The position numbers and the translations under genes were made by a program. Shown here in pieces: positions 29,043-40,300 of a stretch of 57,307 nucleotides of DNA. This stretch comes from an uncultured Methanobrevibacter sp. (GTDB lineage: Archaea > Methanobacteriota > Methanobacteria > Methanobacteriales > Methanobacteriaceae): assembly GCF_902764455.1 (NCBI RefSeq), contig NZ_CACWVY010000028.1:1-57307 (forward strand). The letters are read 5' to 3'. The notes under the pieces were generated by a model. The model saw only the letters and a list, made by a program, of their open reading frames with translations. It did no database searches and was not told the DNA's origin. The stretch's first letter is position 1, and each line of letters starts with the position of its first letter.

Positions 29043-29450
29043 ATGGATTTTCCTACAATACCTGACCAAATGTTTTATTTGATCATTTTGGTTATTGTTG
29101 CTATTGTATTGATTATCATTGTTTTCCAATGGAGAAAAGTCTCACAATCCAAAAATTCAATTTTAATACTTGAAAAAGAAATTGAACTTAAAAAAATGTC
29201 CATGGTGGAAAAAGACATTGAATCTAAAAGATTAATGGATAATCCAATTCCATTACCACAAGAGCAACAAGACAGTCTTTCAGCTATTAGGCAATCAACC
29301 ACTGAAGTCAGAAGCAATGTTGGTTACTTGCATTCTGAAATCAACGAAAGATTAGCCAGACTCGAAGCTGAAACCGAACAAAGAAAATTAGAAAAAATGC
29401 TTAAAGAGATTGAAGCTAAAGAAGCTAAACTCAAAAAAATGAATAAATAG
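29043..29450 (+). CDS. Membrane-anchored coiled-coil protein, unknown function
   Basis: A 135-residue protein with one N-terminal membrane helix (about residues 10-28, LIILVIVAIVLIIIVF). A charged helical region with heptad-like spacing follows and ends in a Lys/Glu-rich tail (EKMLKEIEAKEAKLKKM). GGAGGT at about 29031 precedes ATG 29043. It is followed after 8 nt by another protein of the same plan, so the two probably form a complex at the membrane. I recognise no family. Confidence 0.65.
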   Translation: MDFPTIPDQMFYLIILVIVAIVLIIIVFQWRKVSQSKNSILILEKEIELKKMSMVEKDIESKRLMDNPIPLPQEQQDSLSAIRQSTTEVRSNVGYLHSEINERLARLEAETEQRKLEKMLKEIEAKEAKLKKMNK

Positions 29451-29458
29451 GTGGTAAA

Positions 29459-29977
29459 ATGGATGCTATGGAAGCTGTTGCAATTATAATTTTAATTCTA
29501 GCTATTGTAGTTTTAGTATACTATTATTTATTGAATAGTCCTGCAACTATGAATAAGTTACGAGGTTATGTACCAACCACTGCAGATGCGCACATGAATG
29601 AGATTTTAGGCGGATCTAATGGCGATTCTGGTTATGATTTATCTAAAGAAGGTGAAGTTCAAGAAGAAAATAAGAATTCAATGAGTAAAAGAATCAAAGT
29701 TAAATTAAGTGACATTGACTTGAACACTGATTCCTTTTCCAATAAGATTGATACTTTTTTAGATGAAAAAAGTGACGAATTAATCAAAAATTGGTCTTTA
29801 GCGACTACAAATGATTTGGAAGAGCTTGAATCTAAATTCAGTGAAACTACTGCTAATGTAGACAGTTTGGATAAAAGTTTCAATGAATTTAAAAAATCTT
29901 CTGAAGAATTCCAAAAAGCTACTGAAGAAAAATTAAATGACTTGGATAAAAGAATTGAATCATTAGAAAATAATTAA
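29459..29977 (+). CDS. Membrane-anchored coiled-coil protein, second of pair
   Basis: A 172-residue protein with one N-terminal membrane helix (about residues 5-24). A short linker and a long helical region rich in Glu, Lys, Ser and Asn follow, with a strong coiled-coil look at the C terminus (EELESKFSETTANVDSLDKS and DLDKRIESLENN). It sits 8 nt after the similar upstream gene, with GGTG before ATG 29459. The pair could act as a scaffold. No known domain was recognised. Confidence 0.65.
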   Translation: MDAMEAVAIIILILAIVVLVYYYLLNSPATMNKLRGYVPTTADAHMNEILGGSNGDSGYDLSKEGEVQEENKNSMSKRIKVKLSDIDLNTDSFSNKIDTFLDEKSDELIKNWSLATTNDLEELESKFSETTANVDSLDKSFNEFKKSSEEFQKATEEKLNDLDKRIESLENN

Positions 29978-30071
29978 ATTTATTTTCTTTGATTTTCTTC
30001 ATTTTATAGAAAAGTTTATATATTATCTAAATTATACCTATTATATAGTTGTATTACTACTTTTATCTTAT

Positions 30072-30146
<75 letters not shown>

Positions 30147-30163
30147 CTTTTAATTAATATTTT

Positions 30164-30420
30164 TATGGCAAGTTAAAGACAGCTGCTGGTTTTTTAAACT
30201 AAGGAAACTCCGCCCATCACACAGAACTACGGCGTTGAAAAACGTATACTGAGAAGTATGACTCTGGAGCAGAAACGACACGGCTTTTAATGGTAGACGA
30301 TGATATTTAATTGAGGACATTAAAAAGAGCAAAGGTGCCGATGACAAACTGTATGAGGCAAGGTAGCACGCTAAGATGAATGCTGTTAAACAGAAGGTGG
30401 GTTACTCTTAACATGCCATA
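30164..30420 (+). ncRNA. rnpB: RNase P RNA (archaeal)
   Basis: This RNA is the catalytic part of RNase P, which trims tRNA 5' ends. The ends pair to form helix P1: TATGGCAaGTTAA (30164-30176) with TTAACaTGCCATA (30408-30420). Conserved RNase P regions are visible: AAGGAAACTCCGCCC near the 5' end, GACTCTGGAGCAGAAACGAC in the middle, GAGGCAAGGTAGCACGC, and the CR-V region ACAGAAGGTGGGTTAC near the 3' end. It is about 257 nt, usual for Methanobacteriales. It lies on the same strand as, and close behind, initiator tRNA-Met. Its 3' end is duplicated at 44041. Confidence 0.9.
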
Positions 30421-30431
30421 AATATTAATTA
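30401..30431 (+). repeat. Attachment-like direct repeat, left copy (3' end of RNase P RNA)
   Basis: The 31 bp from GTTACTCTTAACAT onward, covering the 3' arm of helix P1 and 11 bp beyond the gene, recurs at 44041-44071 with one change (G30415 becomes A). The left copy is part of the intact RNA gene. Direct repeats of an RNA gene 3' end are the usual footprint of site-specific integration. Confidence 0.7.
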
Positions 30432-30432
30432 G

Positions 30433-30487
30433 TCTATTTTTTTTCACTGTTGTGTACTTTCAAAAGATTAATATTACTTATTTTTAT
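30433..30487 (+). repeat. Dispersed intergenic repeat, copy A
   Basis: The sequence from TCTATTTTTTTTCACTG through CTTTCAAAAGATTAATATTA to TTTTTAT is repeated at 42552-42604 with only a few changes and a 2-nt shorter T run. A weaker third copy lies at 45081-45121. It sits directly after the RNase P RNA 3' end and before the mntA remnant. It is too short for an insertion sequence and has no ORF. Confidence 0.7.
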
Positions 30488-30512
30488 ATAATATATTACT
30501 TGGTGATTCATT

Positions 30513-30804
30513 ATGATTTATTCTAGAACAAATTAAACAAATTGCTATCCCTATTGTTAGTGAATATGGTATCGCTAGATTAGGTATTTTCGGGTCATAT
30601 GCTCGAGGAGAAGCAAATGAGGATAGTGATTTAGATTTTATAATGGATACAGATGGTTTAATTGGAATGATTCAATATAATGCTATAATTCGTAAATTAG
30701 AAGAGAAATTTGGATGTCATGTTGATATAATTACTACTGGATGTTCTGATAGGGAGTTTTTAACTAGAATCCAAAAAGAGGAGGTTTTAATTTATGAACG
30801 GTGA
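30513..30804 (+). pseudogene. MntA-type nucleotidyltransferase antitoxin, frame broken at its start
   Basis: From 30520 on, the frame codes for a minimal nucleotidyltransferase: LEQIKQIAIPIVSEYGI, then GIFGSYARGEANEDSDLDF, which carries the GS-x(n)-D-x-D catalytic motif of MntA. The protein ends IQKEEVLIYER. The ribosome-binding site GGTGA (30502) fits ATG 30513, but that ATG is one base out of frame and reads only seven codons. In the coding frame a TGA stands at 30514. Removing one base in ATTTATTC would restore M-I-Y-L-E-Q. Either the gene has a one-base insertion or it starts at ATT 30520. It overlaps the hepT remnant by 11 nt, the normal operon plan for this toxin-antitoxin type. Confidence 0.75.
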
Positions 30805-31128
30805 TGATAAAGAGAATTGAAATGATTCTGCATTATACTGTGATAAAATAGATAGTCATATTGAATATTTCGGTGATGATAAAGAATTGTTTTTGGAGAA
30901 TATTCATTATCAGGATGCATGTGCTTTAGTAATTATTCAAATTGGAGAACATGTTGATAGATTATCTGATGAATTCAAAAATAGTCATTCTGAGATTCCT
31001 TGGAGAGAAATTAAAGATATGAGAAATTTACATGCTCATAACTATGAATCTGTAATGTATGATATTTTGTGGGTAACTATTAAAGGGATGTTCCTGAACT
31101 TCGGGAATATCTTGAAAAATTAATCTGA
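30794..31128 (+). pseudogene. HepT-type (DUF86) HEPN toxin, disrupted
   Basis: HepT is a HEPN-fold ribonuclease toxin that MntA inactivates by AMPylation. The frame opens at ATG 30794 (MNGDDKEN), meets an in-frame TGA at 30818-30820, then continues ALYCDKIDSHIEYFGDD with the normal family body. It keeps the HEPN active motif in MRNLHAHNYE (R-x4-H). Near the end, TIKG is followed by a one-base deletion at about 31087-31090. Adding the base back gives DVPELREYLEKLI and a stop at 31126. One stop plus one frameshift indicate a dead gene, unless translation restarts at TTG 30887, which would still lack the proper ends. Confidence 0.75.
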
Positions 31129-31186
31129 TTTTGTTGAAAGTTAAGGTAGTTTTTAACATTAACTCATATGTAACCCACACGATTTT

Positions 31187-31211
31187 AAGTGACTTTTTCT
31201 TAACATACCAT
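31187..31211 (+). repeat. Degenerate third copy of the attachment-like repeat
   Basis: AAGTG followed by CTTAACATACCAT (31199-31211) matches the same two blocks in the right copy at 44034-44059, including the A that differs from the RNase P RNA gene. The middle has diverged. It lies between the hepT remnant and the giant adhesin. On its own a 13-bp identity in AT-rich DNA is weak, so the call is tentative. Confidence 0.4.
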
Positions 31212-31349
31212 GATTGATTATTTTTTCATTTTACTATTTTTTAAAACTTTTTTCTTGATAAAAATAAATATTCATTGTTTAATTTAATCATAAAGAATTT
31301 AATATCATAAATAATAAACATTTACATAATTATTGTGGATGTGTTAAAC

Positions 31350-34300
31350 ATGAATTTTAAGAGAATAATTTTAATTTCATTAATTCTATGTTTCTTGTCG
31401 TTTGCTTGTGTATCGGCAAGTGAAAATCAGACATCAATAGAAAATTCTAATCTTAATGCTGTTGGTGTGGTTGATGAGGATATTAATGAATATGATAACG
31501 TTATGTTTGCTGGAAAAAATGCTTCTGATGGTCGTGGTGTTGTCTCTGGGGAATTGCTTTCCAGTAGTAATGTTGATGATAAAAATACTACACTTTGTGA
31601 GGCCGTTGGAGAAAATGCTTCTGATGGTTGTGGTGTTGTCTCTGGGGAATTGCTTTCCAGTAGCAATGTAAATGATAAGTTGTCTGCTTCAAAGATGGGG
31701 ACCCGTGATGAATTGAATAATTTGGTTCTTGCTGCTAAAGAGGGTTCAACAATAACATTGGATAAGGATTATGATTTTTTAGGGGCTGTAAAACCTATTG
31801 AAATAACTAAAAGCATTGTAATTGATGGTAATGGACATACAATTACTCTTGGATATAATAATGCTTTTAATTTAGGAGATGGAGGAGCCATAATTGCTGA
31901 TGGGCAGTGTCCTTTTATAATTTCCAATTGTAAATTTATAAACTGCTCTAGAGGAGGTGTTGCAGGTGCAATTTCAGCACAGGCGAAATATAACTCCCAA
32001 ATTATTGATTGTACTTTTAAGAGATGTTATGCTTTTGGAGAGATGAAAACTGTTAGATGGGAAACCTCAGCCACTATGGTATCTACTGCATCCAGTTCTG
32101 GCGGTGCAATTTCAATTTCTGATTTGGTCACTGTTAAATCTTGTAGATTTGAAGATTGTTCGGCTGGAAATGGTGGTGCAATAAATGCATATGGTAAATG
32201 TCAAATACTTGATTGTGTTTTTGTTAAAAATCACGCAGGAAGAGCCGAATGTCTGCAGTCTTATGAGCATGGTGGTGCCATTTATCTTAAGGGTGGATCA
32301 GGTGCTTTAGTTAAGGGATGCACATTCAATGAAAATTCTGCTGGACGTTTTGGAGGCGCAATATCAATAGCTGCTAATGATGTTAGAATTGAGGATTGTG
32401 TTTTTAATTCTAACTATGTGGATGATAGCGTAAAACAAAAAGGTGGTGCAATATTTGTAGAATCAGATTCCAAGATTGGCGACACTGGTTTTCAAATAAC
32501 TCGGTGTACATTCAACAATAATGGATATGACGGCAATAAACATTACTGTAAATATGGTGGTGCAATATATTTTGATGAGAGAATTATTGTTGGGCATATT
32601 TCATATTGTAATTTTACAGGCAATGGTGCTTCAAAGGAGGGTGGTGCAGTCTATGCTTCATCTGATAGCAAATTCCTTAATTTTAAAGGATGTCTATTCA
32701 CCAAAAATAGAGTTGAAAAATATGGTGGAGGAATATATCTTGATTCTAAATCTTCAACCATAGTGGATTGTGCATTTGTCGAACAGCCTAATGCAATATA
32801 TTGCGACAATAAAGAATGCACTATTAAATTCTCCGCATTTTTAAAAAACAGCAATTATGACGTCTGGTCCACTAAAGAGATAAATATTGCGAACAATTGG
32901 TTTGGAAATACTATGGATAACAGGTATTACGATTTGGCTAAACTCAAAGGCAAAGCAGTTAACCTTAATAATAGGGAAAATTTGTATCTGGTTGCCACAT
33001 CTATGGATAAAAACTATCATGATGGACAGGAATCCACTGTTGATTTGAACTTCAGATATATGCGTGATTCTCCTACATCTGACAGTAAATTAGCTCCCTT
33101 TACTAATCCGGCGATTCGTTATGTTGTTAGTGGAGTAAATGCAAGGGCGGTTTCCGATAATCTTTATTTGGCAAACGGTAAATCCTCTTTTAAATTCTTG
33201 GCAGATCCTTTTACAAGTACACCTTCTATTACTGTGGATTGTTATGGTGCAAAACTGACTTTAAAGTTCAAGACAAATCCATATTCATTCACCGCTCTTC
33301 AGGTTGTTGTTAACAATTGTCAAAATAGAGTTTTAAATCTGGTTCATAATTATACTCGTGACAAATCTATCGATGGTGACATGGTCGTAACTATTTCAAA
33401 AGACCTAGTGATTAATGGTAACGGTTTTACTTTGGATTCAAAAAATAGTGGTGGAGTCTTTTTTATGAGTAACCGTCCTAATGTGGACATAAATAATTTG
33501 AACATTGTTAATAGTAAATCAAAGTGGGGTTCGGCCATTTGGGGTTATATAGATAATATGTCAGTCAATAACTGCAGGTTCATTAATTGTTCAGCAAAAT
33601 TTGAGGGGGGTGCGATTAATCTGGTTGGAAAAGTGCTTACAATAACCAATTCCACTTTCATTAACAATACGGCTGATGAAAATGGGGGCTCTTTGATAGT
33701 AATGGGTATTAATACTGTAATTAGGGATTGCATTTTCATTAATTCCAATTCTGGTATGGAGGGATGTTTCATTTATCTTCACGCTAGCAGCAGATTAAAT
33801 CTCACAGATTCCATATTGTTAACCAATTCAACATCAAATTATATTTCTAAGCCGGAGGGTGAATCACTACGATGGAATGTTTCAGCTAACATTGAGAACA
33901 ATTGGTTTGGCGGTACAAATGAGGATATATTAAAGAATTATGACATGCTTCGTGTGTTCCCTGTTAAGAGTTTGCTTTATCTGAATATCACACCTTCTCT
34001 CTATGATATTCCTGTAGGAGACAGTTCAAATATCACTCTTAAGTTTTACTCATATGATTTGAACTCAAGACAGGGGGTTCCGTTATCACGCGTCAGAAAC
34101 ATGAAATTTGGCGTTAGTCTGTTGGAAGAAGGAGGGACACTCAGCTCCGATTCAATCATGCTGACCAATAATGAGGGGAGTGTGGTGTATACTTCAAGTT
34201 CTGATGGTGAAATGCCTGTTGAAATCGATTATGAACTATTCAACCATGTACTCTCTCTTAATCAGTACCATGAAGGTTCTTTCACAGACCTTAAGCATCT

Positions 34301-37300
34301 GATTAGCAATTCTGGGGATGTTATAAATCTCACTAGGGATTATACTTTTTCTGTGATGTTCGATTATATGTTGATGGATGGTATTTACATTAATAAAGAT
34401 TTGACAATCAACGGTAATAACCATGTTATCGATGGTGACGGATGGGCTAGAATATTTAATATAGACGGACATAAAGTTGTTTTAAATAATATCACCTTTA
34501 TTAACGGTTATACTCCGGATAATGGTGGTGCGATTCAAACATCATCTCAAACTTCTTTGTCTATTAATTCCTGCAGATTCGAAAACAATTCTGCAAAAAA
34601 TGGTGGTGCAATTTATCTTAAATCCTATGAGAAGGTAAACATAGAATTTTCTGTCTTTAAAAACAATACTGCCAGTGCAAAAGGGGGTGCAATCTATTAT
34701 TATGGAGATTATCGAAGCAATACATTTTGCAACATAACAGGTACTTTTACAAATAACAAAGCATCAGATGACGGAGGTGCAATATATTTAATTGATGTGG
34801 CAAAATATCATCTTAAAGGTAATTTCACAAACAATGTCGCAGGAAAGAATGGTGGTGCAGTTTGTGCAGATGTCGCTCTTGCTATTTCAACATTTACCAT
34901 AGACGGTATTTTTGATTCAAATGCTGCAGCATACGGTGGTGCTGTTTATAGTTTTAATCCATTCGGTAACTTTACAGGAATCTATCAAAATAACAGGGCA
35001 TCCAAAGATGGTGGAGCAATTTATACAAACAGGTCCATATCATATTCCGGAAGATATAATCGTATCAGCGGAGAATTTTACGCCAATACTGCAAATGAGC
35101 AGGGAAGTGCAGTTTGTACAATGAATCTCAAACATAACGACATAGATTTATACAATTCCATTTTTATGAAAAATCATGGAAAATCCACAGTATATTCATC
35201 AGGTTATAGTTATCTTAATGTTCATGACTCCATTTTTGTTGAAAATATTGATAACAGAGTATTTGATACATCCCAGGTAGAGGTCGTTGACGGTCGTCTT
35301 AAAGCTTATAATAACTGGTTCGGCAATACTGTTGATAATTTTGATAGAAAGCCTTCTGTCGGTCCAAGAGTTTTATTGAATGATTGGATGTATGTAGATG
35401 TAGATTGCGGTAAAAGCGAAACCGATCTTAAATCTAAAAATAACATTATTTTTACATTGAAATCATATAACGCAAAAAAAGGAACAGTTTCAGATTATGC
35501 TGGCAACTTTAAACTTAATTTAAGCTTAAAATCAGGCACCGGCAACTTCAGTAGTGATTCCTTTATTTTAGGCAATGCCTCTGTTAAAGTTACATATGTT
35601 GCGAATGATTATGGTGAAAATACAGTTGTTGTTTTGGCAAATCTGTCAAAATATTCCCATAAGACATACGAAATTAAATATAATGTAGTTGAGCATCCTA
35701 GCGATTCATTTTATGCATTACAATATGAAATAGATCATATGAATGGAAATATCCTTAACTTAACTAATAATTATGCGTTCTATCCGGAAAGTGATGCTCC
35801 AAATGGAGTAAAAATTAACAAATCCATAACCATCAACGGAAATGGGTTTATCATTGACGGTAAAGACAGCTCCCGCATCTTTGATATTTCAGCAGACAAT
35901 GTTGTTCTGGAAAATGTCTCCCTAATCAACGGTAATGACATCAACGGCAGTGCAATATATGCTGAAGGCAACAATATCATAATAAGGAATTCCATTTTAT
36001 TGAATAACACTGGTGCGGTTATCTACGCTGTAAACTCGTTAAATGCAAATTACAACTGGTGGGGAAATACTGTAGACACTTTCAATAGGAAGGCCAATGT
36101 TAGTGATAATGTTGTTGTGGGCAATGCCCTATTTGCGAGTTTCAATGCAGATTCAAATATTATTGGTGCAGGCAATAGAACAACACTTACTTTAGATTTA
36201 ACTAATTTATATGATTTCAATTCAAAATCAAATTCAACTTATGATGGACTTAACCTATTTTCATTTGATTTTGAATCAGTTGACGGAAATATTAATGTCA
36301 CTTCAGATAAGATAAAAAAAGGAAAAATCTCTGTTTTATTTGAAGCTATTGGACCTTTTTATGGTGAAATTTATGCAAAATACAGAAATGTGGAGTTAAA
36401 ACATGAATTTGAAATAATTTATGATGACGATTCATTCACCGCTCTCTATACTTTGATAAATAAAACCGTTGTTAATGGTGTTGTTAATCTGACACATGAC
36501 TATAACTTTTATTATTATGATGTTGATTATGTCAGAAGCATCCCGATAAATAAGGCAGTGACAATCAATGGAAACGGATTTGCTATTAATGGAATGAATC
36601 AATCCAGCATATTTAATATATCTGCAGACAATGTCTCATTAAGTAATATTAATTTCTTGGATGCAATAAATGCCGTTGAGTGGGTTGGAAACAATGGGTC
36701 AATAAGCAATATTTCAGTGAATAATGTGGACTCCGCATTAATCTATTGCGGTTCTAACCTGGTTGTAAGGGATTCAAATTTCACCCAGGCCAGAATGTAT
36801 TCACTATATCTGGAAGGTTCAAATCATGTTGTTGACGGTTGTGAATTTGTAGATAATTCAGGATCTTCAATAATTGGATATGACGTATGCGATTTAAATA
36901 TTGATGATTCAGTATTTAACAATAATGGGCCTGATTCAAGCATTGTTGATTTTTCCTGGTGTAAAGATGTAAATATCACAGATTGCATATTCAATAATCA
37001 TAATAATCGATCCATTAATATTTTGCAGGGGTCAACTGTTTATTTGGCTAACAATACTCTTTCCGCATCAGATTATATTTTCAACGACGGAACTATTCTT
37101 TCAAAGACCTTTGCTCATTTGGATAATGTCAATTTAAATCATATGGTTGGTGACGTGATTTTATTAAATGCCACAATATATGATGATAATAATAATATCA
37201 TTTTAGTTGATGAGTTTAATTTCAAAATTAACGATGAACTTTTTGCAGCCGAGTTTTATATGGATGCATACGAGTACTTATGGAGATTATCAAATGGGTC

Positions 37301-40300
37301 TTGGATTGTTGTTGCGGATATAGATGAAGAATCCTTTGTAAATTGTACTGTCGACTCACTGGTAGTTAATGCATTAAAATATAATTCATCCGTTATAATT
37401 ACAAGTATTAGTGATGTTGTTTATGGTGAAAATGTAAAAATCGGTTTTGAGTTTGAAAACAGTACTGCAGTTCTGGTTACAGTTACCTTTAACTCAGAAG
37501 TGATATTCAATGAAACTGTAAAGGTCAATAACGTTTCCATTCCTAATTTGGGATCCGGATTTTATAATGTAGTAATCAGTACTTTAGAAAATGAATTTTA
37601 TCGTTCAAGCAGTGTTGCTTCAGATTTCAGAGTTAATAGAGCAGGTTCTTCATTAATTCTCGAGGAGATACTCGACACTTATTACGGCAAAGATATAATT
37701 GTTAATTTCACTGTTGAAAACAGAACCAGTGTTGTCGCTTCAATTTATAATATTGATACCAAGGAGTTTATTATCAACGACGTCGTTGAAGGTAATTTAT
37801 TTATCCTAAATAATTTGCCTGTAGGTTCATATGCAGTAACATTAACCAATATCATGGACATAAATTATAATCCTAGCGGAGATTATGCTGCATTCAATGT
37901 TTTAAAAGTTAATTCATCCATAATTCTTGATAATAAAACAGAATATATTTATGGCAATGTTGCAATCAGTTATGATGTTGATAATTTAACCAATGTTACT
38001 GTAACTGTTGTTGATTTGGAAAGTGGTGATGTATATAATTTCACAACTACAAACTCAACCATTAATCTTGATTGGGATGTTGGTTCCTATCAAATTACTG
38101 TGGTCAATATGGGAACTGAGAATGTTTTCGCCAGTCAGGATTCAAAAACATTCCTTGTCCTACCTGCAAATTCATCTGTTGAAATAGATGACATTGGTGA
38201 TGTGTATTATGGAGATGACATTGAAATTTACTTTGATGTAATCAATGCTACAAATGTTACTGTTATTGTAAAGGATGAAAACAATAGGGCTATTTATAAT
38301 AATAATACTAATGAAAGCTATTTTGATCTTTCAGATTTGGCTGTAGGTAAATACACTGTAGAAGTTTATAATTCAGGTTCCAATAATTTCAACCCTAGCA
38401 ACGACACTAAAACATTTTACGTATTGAAAGTCGGTTCATTAATAGAATTCAATTATTTAAATGTAACCTATTATGGAATGCCTTTCAGATTGGATTATGA
38501 TGTAGAAAACGAAACATTATTAAACCTCTGCATTTATGATTCCAAAGGATTTGTCATTTTTAATAAAAATTTCAATGAAATTAGTGAACTTCCAGAAGAT
38601 ATGTCTAATTTGACTGAAGAAGCTTATTTAGGTTATTATTTCTTTATTTATAGAAATTTAACAGTTGGAAACTATACTTTTGAGTTTACAAATCTGGGCA
38701 ATTCCAATGTCAGTGGAAATAAGGTTAACGGTAGTTTTGAAATTATAAAGGTCCCTTCCTATGTTGAAATTCTTGTTGATTCAATTGTATATGGCGATGA
38801 TTTGGAAGTCTACATTGATGTTGTTAATGCTACAACCGTAAATATTATGATTAAAAATGATGTTGGAGCTATTGTTTATGATGAGAACATAACTAGTTCT
38901 CCAGTCATTGTCAGTGATTTGATTCCGGGCAATTATACAGTTATTGTTACTAATTACGGCACTGAAAATGTAATTGGAAATTCATCATCTGAAGAGTTCT
39001 GCGTGTATAAGCTCAATTCCACTGTTAAATTGAATAATATCTCCGATATTTATTATGAAGATGCAGTTTTAATTGAGTTTGATGTTGAAAATAAAACTGT
39101 TGTAAATGTCAGAATCCAAAATCAAGATGGTGAAGTTGTCTATGATAATAATGTAACTTCTGATGTGCTTCTGATTCCTAATTTGAATGTTGGAAATTAT
39201 ACTCTAACCGTTACAAATATGGAAGCATTTAATATTAGTGAAAGCGCTGATTCAAAATCATTCAGAGTTTTAAAAAGAAGCATTAACATCACGGTAGCTG
39301 TTGAAGATAATGTGTATGGTGAGTTAAGTGTTATTAATGTAATTTCTGATATTGATGGTATGTTGTCTGTTAATTTAGGCAATCAACAATTGCTTGTTGG
39401 TGTAATGGATGGTCATGGAAAGGTCATGATTAATCTTGATGCGGGAAATTACACTGCTCATGTCAATTATACTGATGATAACTATGACATTAACATGACT
39501 GGCTGTTCATTTACCGTATATAAAGCTGATGTTGATTTAAGCGTTGAGGTTTTAGATAAGGTTTATTCTGCTGATGTTGATGGTAATGTGTTTGCCAGTC
39601 TTGACGGGGAGTATACTGTTGTTATTGGAGATTATAGTGTTCCTGTGACTGTTTTGAATGGTGTTGGTGCATTTGATGTTGGTGTTTTAAATGTTGGAAA
39701 CTATACTGTTCGTGTGATATTTGCCGGAAATGATAATTATAACTCCAATGTTAATAAAAGCGCTTTTGAGGTTACTCAGTCTGAAACCAATTTCAATATT
39801 GTTGCTAATGAAAGCAATATCACTTATGGAAATTCAATAAATGTTACTCAAAGTCTTCCTGGTGATGCAACAGGTACTATAACTTATTCCTTTGCTAATG
39901 GAACTGTAATTAATGTTTTAAATGTTGATGAATCATTTGTTTTATCTGGTCTGGATGTTGGATCTTATGTGGTTTATGCTAATTATTCTGGTGATTCTAA
40001 TTATGCTCCTGCAAGGGACAGTTTAACAATTGATGTCAATAAGGCCGTTAATAATATTCTTGTATTTGGTCAGGATGCGACATATCTTGGGAATTCAACT
40101 ATTACTGTTGTGGCTGATGTTGATGGGGAATATTATGTTGGTGTTGGCGATAAAATAGTTGTTGTTATTGTTTCAAATGGTATTGGAGTGAATACAATAG
40201 CTTTAGATGTTGGAACTTACTCTGCTGATGTCGAATACATTAACGCAAATTATGTGAATAATGTCACAAGCATTCCGTTTACTGTTGCTAAATCGGATGT

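Noticed and set aside
30887-31123. HepT called as an intact 78-residue gene from TTG 30887
   Set aside because: This start lies inside the HEPN domain and the frame ends out of register; the whole locus is better explained as a disrupted gene.
31170-31178. GTAACCCAC as an inverted partial copy of the RNase P RNA 3' region
   Set aside because: Only 9 bp match, in reverse orientation; too short to separate from chance.
31900-37000. Regularly spaced repeats in the adhesin considered as a CRISPR array
   Set aside because: The repeats are diverged, in frame and code for GGAI-type beta-helix turns; there is no constant repeat of CRISPR size.
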